DNA from: an uncultured euryarchaeote
GTDB lineage: Archaea; Thermoplasmatota; Poseidoniia; Poseidoniales; Thalassarchaeaceae
Assembly: GCA_937897085.1 (NCBI GenBank)
Contig: CALCOR010000308.1
Span: forward strand, 1-9,053
Direction of reading: 5' to 3'
Length of the DNA stretch: 9,053 nucleotides
Positions 1-7,212 of this stretch are shown here, piece after piece. A model generated the notes under the pieces. It saw nothing but the letters and a program-made list of their open reading frames with translations. It was not told the origin of the DNA and did no database searches. Positions within the stretch are counted from its first letter, which is position 1. Each line of letters opens with the position of its first letter. The position numbers and the translations under genes were made by a program.

Positions 1-717
1 CGCCATCAGCCCGGGAATCGCCGGGTTGGCCGGGTCAGGATCCAGCCGGTCGATGTAGCCATCCTGGTCCATATCAGAACCGCAGGGATGCAACGGCCAT
101 TGCGTCCGATTGTGCACTGGGTCGTACATGTAGCCGTCAGTCATGTTGATCCAGATGTAGTTGTAGTCCAGCGTTTCCGACCAGGCGCCGGCGTCGTAGA
201 GCTTGTGTCCGCTGTACTCGATGCCGAACGCCTTGGCGACGCCGCCCGAATAGCCGAAGTCGTCCATCACGATGATCGTCCCGCCCTTGGCAACGAAGGT
301 GGCGACCGCCTCCACCTCCGAAGAGGTGTAGCCATCTGATTCGGTGAACTGGATGATGCTCGCATCTCCGGTGAAGCGAGGCAGGCTGATGGTGTCCTTC
401 TCGACCCCTGCGATGATGAACACGGTGTTCTCTGGATTCTCAATCTCGTTGAGCAGCAGGGGGCTGCTGACCAAACTGCGCGTCTCAAGCCCCATCGAGC
501 GAAGGTCATCTCGGAAGGCGGACATGTCATCCCAGTCATCGTCGTAAGCCGAGAGCTGCACCTGACCCGGGTTGACATAGGTGCCCAGAAGAGTGGCCAC
601 CAGCAGAAAGAGCACTGTGTAGAAGGCTGCCATCGTGGCTCCGCGCTTGAAGCGCCGGGAACGGAGATACGCTTCGACTTCCGCTCGGTTGAGTCGCACA
701 GTATTCACCTGGACCAT
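1..717 (-). CDS. Membrane-anchored DUF4350-like protein, 3' end outside window
   Basis: An open frame of 239 codons runs from the ATG at 717 off the left edge without a stop, so the C-terminus is missing. The N-terminus is basic (residues 18-25, RSRRFKRG) and is followed by one hydrophobic segment at about 28-48. This predicts a cytoplasmic N-terminus with the rest outside. Residues 55-175 read as the alpha/beta fold typical of DUF4350: an early acidic strand-helix (DDDWDDMSAFRDDL), FIIAGVEKD at 100-108, then KGGTIIVMDDFGYSGG at 144-159. Two N-glycosylation sequons (N191, N203) lie in the predicted outside part. Residues 215-226 form a DxDxDGxxDxxD loop that resembles calcium-binding loops of the EF-hand or thrombospondin type 3 kind. 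DUF4350 proteins have no proven reaction, and their genes are often found near MoxR/DUF58 genes; here the far side cannot be seen. No Shine-Dalgarno sequence precedes the ATG. The next in-frame Met is residue 29, inside the membrane segment, so 717 is preferred. Confidence 0.72.
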   Translation of the reverse strand, partial: MVQVNTVRLNRAEVEAYLRSRRFKRGATMAAFYTVLFLLVATLLGTYVNPGQVQLSAYDDDWDDMSAFRDDLRSMGLETRSLVSSPLLLNEIENPENTVFIIAGVEKDTISLPRFTGDASIIQFTESDGYTSSEVEAVATFVAKGGTIIVMDDFGYSGGVAKAFGIEYSGHKLYDAGAWSETLDYNYIWINMTDGYMYDPVHNRTQWPLHPCGSDMDQDGYIDRLDPDPANPAIPGLMA

Positions 718-744
718 AGGTCCAGCGCGCAGACGACTACGCCT

Positions 745-756
745 GACTTAAGACGG
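745..756 (-). promoter_or_regulatory. Possible core promoter of the DUF4350-like gene
   Basis: Read on the minus strand, this is CCGTCTTAAGTC, an A/T-rich hexamer in GC-rich surroundings lying about 28-36 bases upstream of the ATG at 717. It shares the CCGT start with the proposed cdc48 and ALDH promoters. With no Shine-Dalgarno sequence at the gene, this spacing fits a leaderless transcript, but the match to an archaeal TATA box is weak. Confidence 0.25.
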
Positions 757-776
757 TTGTGCGGCACTGAACGGGA

Positions 777-787
777 CATGACTCATG
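777..787. repeat. Short palindrome CATGACTCATG
   Basis: This is a perfect inverted repeat of two 5-base arms (CATGA/TCATG) around one central base. It lies in the 111-base gap between the PRC-barrel stop and the DUF4350-like start, about 60 bases upstream of the latter. It could be a small operator for a dimeric regulator, but a palindrome of this length also arises by chance. Confidence 0.2.
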
Positions 788-828
788 CCAGCCAGCCTCG
801 AATCCATGTAGCACAGCGACTGCACCGG

Positions 829-1071
829 TCATCGCTTGAGAATCACTTGGGCGGCAACTTGCTCAACCTCATCGACAGGCAGTAGCAGCAGCCCGCCCTC
901 GAACGGCCAAGGCAACTTGTCCGGGTCAAGGTCACCCTCAAGGTCGACCAGCAAGGTGAGCACATCTCCTGAGAGCAACTCGATTACCAGATCCGCCACG
1001 TCCCCCAGTCGGTCACCGCGAGCGTCGAGTACGGCCATCCCGACCAGTTCCCTGCCGAACGTGGCTGTCAT
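829..1071 (-). CDS. Small PRC-barrel domain protein
   Basis: This 80-residue soluble protein is one PRC-barrel domain and nothing more. The pattern is an opening strand ending in GREL (6-9), VGMAVLDARGDRLGDVADLVIE (11-32), a strand pair LTLLVDLEGD (38-47), and LLLLPVDEVEQV (61-72). The G-x-x-V-x-D-x-x-G-x-x-L-G-x-V stretch is the family hallmark. In the wider family these domains occur in the bacterial RimM ribosome-maturation factor, in photosynthetic reaction centre H subunits, and as free-standing archaeal proteins. Some of the latter (CdpB1/CdpB2 in haloarchaea) act in FtsZ-based division. The gene follows cdc48 by 53 bases on the same strand and has its own Shine-Dalgarno sequence, so I infer an operon. 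A division or Cdc48-linked role is only a guess from context. The length is normal for stand-alone archaeal members. Confidence 0.82.
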   Translation of the reverse strand: MTATFGRELVGMAVLDARGDRLGDVADLVIELLSGDVLTLLVDLEGDLDPDKLPWPFEGGLLLLPVDEVEQVAAQVILKR

Positions 1072-1076
1072 CGAAG

Positions 1077-1083
1077 CACCCTC
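1077..1083 (-). promoter_or_regulatory. Shine-Dalgarno site of the PRC-barrel gene
   Basis: Minus-strand GAGGGTG ends five bases before the ATG at 1071 and resembles the archaeal 16S-complementary GGAGGTGA. It fixes the start codon. It also supports translation as the second gene of a cdc48 transcript, in contrast with the SD-less first genes of this window. Confidence 0.6.
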
Positions 1084-1124
1084 TGTGCGCTGAGCCCTTG
1101 AACCCAGCGTCGTGGCGGACGCCG

Positions 1125-3353
1125 TCAGACAGACTCGATTCCAGAGAGAGAATCCTTCTGACGCTTGACGCTCTCAAGGCCGCTGGTGAGCGCCGCCTCC
1201 ATCTTGCTGTAGTACTCGAGCATCTCCGGGGTCACGGTCGGCCTGACGCGGCCGATGGCTTCTGAGAAGTGTGCCTTGGTAATCGTCTTCTTGTTGGCGC
1301 GCATGGTGGTCAGCGCCGCCTCACGGCACACCGCCTCGATGTCAGCGCCGGTGAAGCCATCCATGCGCTTGGCGAAGTCCTTGACCTCGAACTTGCCCAT
1401 CGGCATTCCACGAGTGTGAATCTTCAGGATCTCCTTGCGGCTCTTCTCGTCGGGCGGTGGAATGTGCAGCACGCGCTCGAAGCGGCCTGAGCGGAGCAGA
1501 GCCCGATCGATCATCTCGGGCCTGTTAGTGGCTGCGATGACGATGACGTTCTCCAGTCCCTCAACGCCGTCGAGGCTGGTGAGCAGTTGGTCGACCATGC
1601 GGTTGGTCACCTCGGCACCTCCTCCGTCCGGACTGGCGTGGCGATGACCGGCGATGCTCTCGAACTCATCGAGGAAGATGATGCTCGGACTCGCCTGCTT
1701 CGCCTTCTTGAACACCTCGCGGATCGCCTTCTCCGACTCGCCGACCCACTTGGAGATGAGTTCCGGCCCCTTGACGGTGATGAAGTTCGCCTTCGCCTCA
1801 TGGGCGATTGCCTTGGCAATCAGCGTCTTGCCGGTTCCAGGTGCGCCGAACAGCAGGATTCCTCTGGGCGCGGTGATGCCGAAATGCTCGAACAACTCCG
1901 GCTTCGTCAGCGGCCACTCGATGCTCTCCTTGAGTCGCTCCTTGACCTCTTCGAGACCACCGACATCCTCCCAACCCTTCTCAGGCACCTCGATGTAGAT
2001 CTCTCGCAGCGCCGAGGGTTCTATCTCGCGCATGGCCATCCTGAAGTCGTCCATGGTGACCTCCATCTTCTCCAGAACTTCAGGCGAGACCTCTTCGGCC
2101 TCGAGGTCGATCTCCGGCAGGTAGCGCCTGAGCGCCTTCATGGCGCTCTCGCGTACCAAGGCGGAGATGTCGGCACCGACGAACCCGTAACTGTTCTCGA
2201 GCGCCCAATCCATGTCGAAGTCGTCGGTGATGGGCATTCCTCGCGTGTGGATGCCGATAATCTCCCGTCGTCCCTCCTTGTCCGGGACGCCGATCTCGAT
2301 CTCCCGGTCGAAGCGGCCCGGTCGGCGCAGCGCCTGGTCGATGGCGTCTCGCCGGTTGGTGGCACCGATGACGACGACGTTGTCGCGCCCTTGCATGCCA
2401 TCCATCAGAGTGAGCAGTTGGGCGACGACTCGGCGCTCGACCTCGCCGGTGACCTCCTCGCGCTTGGGAGCGATGCTGTCGAGTTCATCGATGAAGATGA
2501 TCGCCGGCGCATGCTCGGCTGCCTCATCGAAGATATCGCGTAGTTGCTTCTCGGATTCACCATAGTACTTGCTGATAATCTCCGGACCGTTGATCGAGGT
2601 GAAGTGGGCGTTGGTCTCGTTGGCTACCGCCTTGGCGATCATCGTCTTTCCAGTTCCTGGTGGCCCGTGCAGCAGCACGCCCTTTGGCGGGTCGATTCCG
2701 AGGGTGCGGAACAGGATGGGGTGCTTCAGCGGCAGTTCGATCATCTCGCGGACCTTCTGCAGCTCGTTTCGGATTCCGCCGATGTCCTCGTAGGTGATGG
2801 ACTGGACTGCTCCGCCTTCCTCCTCGTCAACCGCCTCGTCCTTGATGACAATCTCAGTCTCAGGCAGTACCTGCACGATTCCCTTGGGGGTGGTCGACTG
2901 GATGGCGAACGGAAGCGCCTCGGCGAACAGCGTCATTCCGGGGATGAAGATACGGTCACCCGCCACCACCGGTCGCTTGTTCAGGCCACGCCTTGCGAAT
3001 CCCTCGATACCGGGGCCGAACCTCACCTTCTGCTTGCTCGCCATCACAGGGGAGAGCACGAGTCGTGTGCACGGCTTCGCCTCCACCTTGCGGATGGCGA
3101 CGTTATTGCCGAGACCAGCACCGGCATTCTTGCGAATGATGCCGTCGATGCGGATGACACCGAGGTTGGCGTCTTCGGGCCGACAACGCCACACAATCGC
3201 AGCGGTCCTGTCGTCACCCTTGATCTCGATGACGTCGCCTGGCTTGAGGTTCAGGTCGTTGTCGAACGGCACGCGTGCGCGACCGTGTCCGACATCGCTT
3301 GGAATCGCCTTCGCCACCTTCAGTGTCAGCTTCTTCTTGCCGTCATCAGCCAT
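1125..3353 (-). CDS. cdc48: Cdc48/VAT-family two-ring AAA+ ATPase
   Basis: The 742-residue protein has the full p97/VAT architecture and normal length. The N-domain comprises a double-psi barrel at about 6-90 and a CDC48_2-like part at about 105-175, followed by the D1 and D2 ATPase rings. D1 has Walker A GPPGTGKT at 230-237, Walker B IIFIDE at 285-290, pore loop KYYGESE at 262-268, and arginine fingers R344 and R347. D2 has Walker A GAPGTGKT at 503-510, Walker B IIFLDE at 558-563, pore loop KWVGESE at 535-541, and arginine fingers R621 and R624. By family knowledge it is a cytoplasmic hexamer that threads and unfolds proteins with ATP, feeding the proteasome or taking complexes apart. Both rings look catalytically complete. 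D2 carries unusual choices: Ala504 in the P-loop, [11 protein letters not shown] after Walker B, and Ser622 where Pro is usual. The C-terminus (SLSGIESV) lacks the HbYX proteasome-docking motif. The ATG at 3353 lacks an SD sequence. The PRC-barrel gene follows 53 bases downstream. Confidence 0.97.
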   Translation of the reverse strand: MADDGKKKLTLKVAKAIPSDVGHGRARVPFDNDLNLKPGDVIEIKGDDRTAAIVWRCRPEDANLGVIRIDGIIRKNAGAGLGNNVAIRKVEAKPCTRLVLSPVMASKQKVRFGPGIEGFARRGLNKRPVVAGDRIFIPGMTLFAEALPFAIQSTTPKGIVQVLPETEIVIKDEAVDEEEGGAVQSITYEDIGGIRNELQKVREMIELPLKHPILFRTLGIDPPKGVLLHGPPGTGKTMIAKAVANETNAHFTSINGPEIISKYYGESEKQLRDIFDEAAEHAPAIIFIDELDSIAPKREEVTGEVERRVVAQLLTLMDGMQGRDNVVVIGATNRRDAIDQALRRPGRFDREIEIGVPDKEGRREIIGIHTRGMPITDDFDMDWALENSYGFVGADISALVRESAMKALRRYLPEIDLEAEEVSPEVLEKMEVTMDDFRMAMREIEPSALREIYIEVPEKGWEDVGGLEEVKERLKESIEWPLTKPELFEHFGITAPRGILLFGAPGTGKTLIAKAIAHEAKANFITVKGPELISKWVGESEKAIREVFKKAKQASPSIIFLDEFESIAGHRHASPDGGGAEVTNRMVDQLLTSLDGVEGLENVIVIAATNRPEMIDRALLRSGRFERVLHIPPPDEKSRKEILKIHTRGMPMGKFEVKDFAKRMDGFTGADIEAVCREAALTTMRANKKTITKAHFSEAIGRVRPTVTPEMLEYYSKMEAALTSGLESVKRQKDSLSGIESV

Positions 3354-3380
3354 GTCAGGACGCCCCGTTGCATAACCCCT

Positions 3381-3388
3381 ATTTCACG
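3381..3388 (-). promoter_or_regulatory. CGTGAAAT motif, proposed cdc48 core promoter
   Basis: Minus-strand CCGTGAAATAGG places the last T of the motif 28 bases before the A of the cdc48 ATG. That is the position expected for BRE plus TATA box when the transcript starts at or next to the start codon. Lack of an SD sequence agrees. The motif is not a textbook TATA box, so the assignment rests on position and on the matching copy before the dehydrogenase gene. Confidence 0.45.
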
Positions 3389-3442
3389 GACTCACTAAAA
3401 ACCATGCAAACCGAAACCTCCGCCGACCCCTTATGACTGGAA

Positions 3443-3450
3443 CGTGAAAT
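3443..3450 (+). repeat. Upstream CGTGAAAT copy
   Basis: This third copy of the 8-mer lies 12 bases before the promoter-positioned copy at 3455-3462 and in the same orientation. It contains the GTG at 3444 that could otherwise be read as a longer start for the dehydrogenase. A spacing of about one helical turn would suit a protein binding both copies, or it could be an alternative promoter element. Confidence 0.4.
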
Positions 3451-3454
3451 TCCC

Positions 3455-3462
3455 CGTGAAAT
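3455..3462 (+). promoter_or_regulatory. CGTGAAAT motif, proposed ALDH core promoter
   Basis: CCCGTGAAATCC places the last T of the motif 27 bases before the A of the ATG at 3489, mirroring the arrangement at cdc48 to within one base. This supports a leaderless transcript starting near 3489 and argues against the longer reading from GTG 3444. Confidence 0.45.
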
Positions 3463-3488
3463 CCATCCAGAGACCTCGCGTAGGATTG

Positions 3489-5144
3489 ATGAGCGAGAGC
3501 GGGTCCGCAGGGCCAATGGCACATGTTCTGGAGAGCGGACTGGAGTTCCTCGAGCGCGACAACCCGAATGGCCTACCGTGCGTACGCGGCTACAACATAA
3601 TCGGCGGCCAACTGACCTCTGCCTCCGACGGTGGCACCTTCGAGTCCACCAACCCCGCCAGGCTGACCGACTGCCTCGGCGTGTTCCCCCATTCCACGAA
3701 AGAAGACGTCCACACCGCCCTGGACTCCGCCGCCGCCGCCTTCCCCGGCTGGGCTGCCACGCCCGCCCCCACACGCGGACAGGTGATTGGGAACATGGGC
3801 AGGTTGCTCATGGAGCACAAGGATGCCATCGTCGCGCTCGAAACGCGCGAGATTGGCAAGACCCTCAAGGAATCGGGCGGCTCGGTGCAGGAGGCGATTG
3901 ACACCTGCCTGTTCTTCCAGTCCGAAGGCCGCCGGCTCTACGGACAGACGGTCAATTCGGAACTGCCGAACAAGGAACTGTCCACGTATCGCCGCCCGCT
4001 CGGGGTGTGCGGAATCATCAACGCCTGCAACTTCCCAGCGGCGGTTCCCTTCTGGAAGATGATCCCCGCCATCATGTGCGGCAACACCTGCGTCTGGAAA
4101 TCACCGCAGGACGCTCCACTGCTCTCATTCGCGCTGGCGCGCATCATGCACGAGGCAGGCCTGCCCGACGGTGTCATCAATGTGGTGCACGGTAAGGGAA
4201 GCACGACTGGACAGTTGCTCGTGGACGCGGTGGACGAGGGCAAGGTGAACAAGATCAGTTTCACCGGTTCGACGGCGGTGGGCAAGATGATCGGCGAGGT
4301 GTGCGGAAGGAACCTCGTCTCCTGCTCACTCGAACTCGGCGGGAAGAACCCGTTGGTGGTGATGCCGAGCGCAGACATCGACAACGCGCTCGCGGGCGCG
4401 TACTGGTCCGGATTCGGAACGGCAGGGCAGCGCTGCACGAGCCTTGGCAACCTCATCGTCCACCAGGACATCTACGACGATTTCCTCGAGAAATACATGG
4501 AGATGGTGAAATCCACGAGCATCGGCGACTCGATGCGCCACGACGACGTGCTCTACGGACCGATGCTCTCCGAGAAGTACGCCACCGACTTCCTCGCCGA
4601 CGTGAAGGGTCTGGAATCACAGGGGGCGACAGAACTGGCCGGAGGAGGAAGGATCACCGAGGACAACAAGCCGGGGAACTTCCAGGGTGATCCTGAGGAG
4701 GGTGTCTACCTCTGGCCGCACGTCTATGCAGGTGTCACAGAGGAGATGGACTGCTTCCACGACGAGATCTTCGGTCCTGCCGTCACCATCGTCAAGGCCA
4801 ACGACTTCGACCACGCGCTGCACCTCGCCAACGCCTCTCCCTACGGGCTCTCGAGCGCCATCTACACCAATGACAGGATGGAGGCCTACCGATTCAAGAC
4901 TGAGATGAAGGCGGGCATGACGAGTATCAACAACTCGACCACCGGAGCCGAGGCGCACCTGCCCTTCGGCGGCGTCAAGAACTCCGGCAACGGCACCCGC
5001 GAGTCGGGAATCTGGGTCATCGAGGCGTACTCCTACTGGCACGCCATCAACGACGAACTGTCCGGCAAGTTGCAACTGGCGCAGATGGATGTCGATGAGA
5101 TTGAGATCGAAGAGGCCGACGTCGACTGGACTTCACTTGCATGA
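3489..5144 (+). CDS. NAD(P)-dependent aldehyde dehydrogenase
   Basis: This is a complete soluble ALDH-superfamily enzyme of 551 residues, which oxidises an aldehyde to an acid with NAD(P)+. All key residues are visible: Asn181 in NACNFP, Lys204 in VWKSP, FTGST at 258-262 in the cofactor fold, general base Glu282 in LELGGKN, nucleophile Cys316 in AGQRCTS, and Glu426 in EIFGP. The end of the core (LPFGGVKNSGNGTRESG, then YWHAIN and SGKLQLAQMD) resembles a group of uncharacterised ALDHs typified by a Kuenenia protein rather than classic betaine or succinate-semialdehyde enzymes. The substrate cannot be read from sequence; semialdehydes or aliphatic aldehydes are possible. An acidic tail (534-547, DVDEIEIEEADVDW) follows the core. 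An in-frame GTG at 3444 would add 15 residues, but it lies within the promoter motif. ATG 3516 is a further option. The gene stands alone, divergent from cdc48 and convergent with the hydrolase. Confidence 0.93.
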   Translation: MSESGSAGPMAHVLESGLEFLERDNPNGLPCVRGYNIIGGQLTSASDGGTFESTNPARLTDCLGVFPHSTKEDVHTALDSAAAAFPGWAATPAPTRGQVIGNMGRLLMEHKDAIVALETREIGKTLKESGGSVQEAIDTCLFFQSEGRRLYGQTVNSELPNKELSTYRRPLGVCGIINACNFPAAVPFWKMIPAIMCGNTCVWKSPQDAPLLSFALARIMHEAGLPDGVINVVHGKGSTTGQLLVDAVDEGKVNKISFTGSTAVGKMIGEVCGRNLVSCSLELGGKNPLVVMPSADIDNALAGAYWSGFGTAGQRCTSLGNLIVHQDIYDDFLEKYMEMVKSTSIGDSMRHDDVLYGPMLSEKYATDFLADVKGLESQGATELAGGGRITEDNKPGNFQGDPEEGVYLWPHVYAGVTEEMDCFHDEIFGPAVTIVKANDFDHALHLANASPYGLSSAIYTNDRMEAYRFKTEMKAGMTSINNSTTGAEAHLPFGGVKNSGNGTRESGIWVIEAYSYWHAINDELSGKLQLAQMDVDEIEIEEADVDWTSLA

Positions 5145-5178
5145 AATTGCAGATGAAGGGTCGGCTAATATCAGTACA
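5145..5178. other. Convergent intergenic gap
   Basis: The stops of the dehydrogenase and the lipoprotein hydrolase face each other across 34 bases. The gap is A/T-richer than its surroundings (TGCATGAAATTGCA just at the left edge, then CTAATATCAG), but there is no strong hairpin and no T-run on either strand. Termination of both transcripts presumably happens near here; no terminator can be assigned. Confidence 0.3.
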
Positions 5179-7212
5179 TCATTCGGCAGATTCGGCAGCG
5201 TAGTCGAACGTGCAGGTGTCAGCGCAGGTGTCGTTGATGATGCCTGTGAGCAGGAAGTCGCGCACCATGTCATTGACCGCCTCGATGGGGCCGATCTCGT
5301 TGTGCGCCTTCGATGATTGGTCGGGCGGCGGCGCCGAGTTGTCGTCGGGCATGGCGGGATAGCCACCGTCCCAGTACACGACTGCCGATCCGGTGATCGG
5401 CCCTGCGGCGGGTGTCAGGCCGTAGGGTAGTCGTGCAGAGGAGTCGAGCACAGGAATCCCTGCAGTGCGGGCGGCCCTGTCAGAGGAGAGGGCAGGAACC
5501 TGGGCATCGTTGACCGAGATGATGGATATGAAATTGAACGGACCCAGTTCATCCGCGTAACCCTGCTCCCCGAATGGGAGGTAGGTCTCGGGGTCGGTCA
5601 CGCTCCACAACTGCTGGATGACCCCAACGAGCAGGGCGCGGTCGTTGCGCTGGGGATAGCCGGCGAAGCTGCTGAAACCCTCCTGGAACGGGGCGAAGTT
5701 GGTCGAGCGCTCGATCATCGTCGAGAATCCTGAACCACCAACCCAGAGCGCGGCGCGGTCGATGTCCGGCGAGATGGCAACGACGCTGGACCCGTAGATT
5801 CCTCCGAGAGAGTATCCCATGTAGTGGACATCTGATGAATCGACGAGATTGGTTCCATTGTGCTGCATCTCAGCGAGATCCGAGCAGACTCCCTTGAATG
5901 TGCGAATCATAGACATCTTGTTGATCAGCGCCTGCTGCAGCCGCTCCGCCTGATGCTGGAAGAAGAGGGGGTTGACGATTCCGAGCTCTATCGTGTACAA
6001 ATCAGAACTGCTCCAGCCGTAAAGGTCGGTCGCCAGGAAGGACACCTTGTAGTCCTCAGCCCAGCCGCTCACATAGTTGCTCGTCCCTTCACCGGTTCCG
6101 AGGAATCCGTGGCCGAACACCACTAGAGGTCCGCTCTCGTTCAGGTCAGCGAGCACCTGGGGAATCACCATTGTGAACGGAATCTCCGCATCCTCCACGT
6201 ACGCCGGGGTTCCATCCGCGCTGCGGTTGAGCAGGCTCGGAGTCTCCCGACCCTGTTGTTGGAACTCGAGATACTGGGGGGCCGTGAATGTCCCGCGGAT
6301 GCGCATGAACGTCTTGTTGTCATCCCCATAGTTTGGTTCGGCAGAGGTCACGTTGCAGCCGATGCCCTGCTCACCAAGGCGATCGAGAGCATCGCTGCGC
6401 ATCGCCAGCATGCCTCCGAGGATGGAGCCGTGCGAGGCGGTGTGAAACTGCCAGGCGGCCTGCACGTTCTCGCGCGCATAGCCCTCAGCCACGAGCGTAT
6501 CCAACAACGAGTCGATTGCAGGCCTGCGGGACTCGATGTCCGGCGAAGTCGTGGCATTCCCATCGATGATGGCGCGCAGCGCATCTGACGGTTGGATCGG
6601 GTTCCCAGAGGTGTCAGTGAGTCCGGAGAAAGCGACGCCGTAGGCGGTGTCGTAGTCGAGCGCCGCGAGCGTGCGCACGAAGACGATGGTGGCCGTCGGC
6701 CTGTCAGCCCTTACGTCGACCTCCACCCAGTGGGCAACCCGCTCACCTGTGTCGAGGTTCAGCAGGATGGTCGGATGGTCGTCCGCCAGCGAATCACCGA
6801 TTGAATACTGGTCAGCCGCACCCGTCAGGTCAGGGACCGTCGTGAACGCGGTCATGATCTGTGTAGAGGGGGTGATGCCATCGAATCGATTGAGGGCAGG
6901 GATTTCGACATGAGGCATGAGGCCGGTTCCGGGGAGGGTCGTGTCTGAGTAATTGACCCTGAATCCTGTCGTGGTCGTGGCATCCTCAGCGAGAAAGGCG
7001 TCAGACGGGAACGGGAGCAGGCAGTGGATTGGATTCAGGTCGTCACAGCCAGCATCATGCCTCACTTCGACAGGAGGATACTCCGGTAACTGTTCTGGAT
7101 TGTCCAAGACAATCACGTCATCGCCCTCTCTGACCACCGTCAGGCAGCCAGACATCAGGAGCGCGAGCACGACGCCGATTGCGAATACAATTCGAATGAC
7201 TGAATGGGGCAT
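5179..7212 (-). CDS. Exported lipoprotein with alpha/beta-hydrolase fold
   Basis: The 677-residue protein starts with a signal peptide (hydrophobic 6-20) ending in a lipobox, LMSGC, so Cys23 is the likely lipid-anchored first mature residue and the protein faces outside. Residues 50-260 hold a conserved N-terminal part (CLLPFPSDAFL at 64-74, ALNRFDGITP at 106-115, LDYDTAYGV at 185-193). It resembles the N-terminal part of large uncharacterised bacterial lipase-like proteins. The hydrolase fold follows: oxyanion stretch VVFGHGFLG (364-372), nucleophile elbow GYSLGG with Ser468, probable acid Asp569 in NDAQVP, and probable His637 in KAHNEIG. Cys residues (56, 64, 286, 443, 663, 667) may form disulfides, and there are several N-x-S/T sequons. 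An esterase or lipase role is inferred; the substrate is unknown. The start is firm: an in-frame TGA lies 15 bases upstream of the ATG. No SD sequence is seen. Confidence 0.88.
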   Translation of the reverse strand: MPHSVIRIVFAIGVVLALLMSGCLTVVREGDDVIVLDNPEQLPEYPPVEVRHDAGCDDLNPIHCLLPFPSDAFLAEDATTTTGFRVNYSDTTLPGTGLMPHVEIPALNRFDGITPSTQIMTAFTTVPDLTGAADQYSIGDSLADDHPTILLNLDTGERVAHWVEVDVRADRPTATIVFVRTLAALDYDTAYGVAFSGLTDTSGNPIQPSDALRAIIDGNATTSPDIESRRPAIDSLLDTLVAEGYARENVQAAWQFHTASHGSILGGMLAMRSDALDRLGEQGIGCNVTSAEPNYGDDNKTFMRIRGTFTAPQYLEFQQQGRETPSLLNRSADGTPAYVEDAEIPFTMVIPQVLADLNESGPLVVFGHGFLGTGEGTSNYVSGWAEDYKVSFLATDLYGWSSSDLYTIELGIVNPLFFQHQAERLQQALINKMSMIRTFKGVCSDLAEMQHNGTNLVDSSDVHYMGYSLGGIYGSSVVAISPDIDRAALWVGGSGFSTMIERSTNFAPFQEGFSSFAGYPQRNDRALLVGVIQQLWSVTDPETYLPFGEQGYADELGPFNFISIISVNDAQVPALSSDRAARTAGIPVLDSSARLPYGLTPAAGPITGSAVVYWDGGYPAMPDDNSAPPPDQSSKAHNEIGPIEAVNDMVRDFLLTGIINDTCADTCTFDYAAESAE

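Larger units (their letters stand above)
3354..3488. promoter_or_regulatory. Divergent cdc48 / aldehyde dehydrogenase promoter region
   Basis: This is the 135-base gap between the two divergent start codons. It is locally richer in A/T than the genes around it and holds no clear Shine-Dalgarno sequence for either gene. It carries three copies of CGTGAAAT, annotated separately. Other A/T-rich spots are CCTTATGACT (3429-3438) and the CTAAAAACC stretch near 3395-3403. I infer two back-to-back core promoters that may share a regulator. Confidence 0.6.

Noticed and set aside
1587..3398. Two long plus-strand open frames (1587-2543 and 2544-3398) opposite cdc48
   Set aside because: They lie entirely or nearly entirely antisense to a gene with every Cdc48 motif intact, their translations show no recognisable domain, and long antisense frames are expected in GC-rich coding DNA.
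3444..3488. Longer aldehyde dehydrogenase reading from GTG 3444
   Set aside because: The GTG lies inside one of the CGTGAAAT copies, upstream of the proposed core promoter, with no SD sequence. The added residues are not part of the ALDH core. It cannot be excluded without transcript data.
3938..4471. Minus-strand open frame of 177 codons inside the aldehyde dehydrogenase
   Set aside because: It is antisense to the catalytic core of a complete ALDH, and its translation is low in charge order and without motifs.
5145..5178. Possible bidirectional terminator between converging genes
   Set aside because: There is no stable stem and no T-run on either strand; only modest A/T richness is visible.
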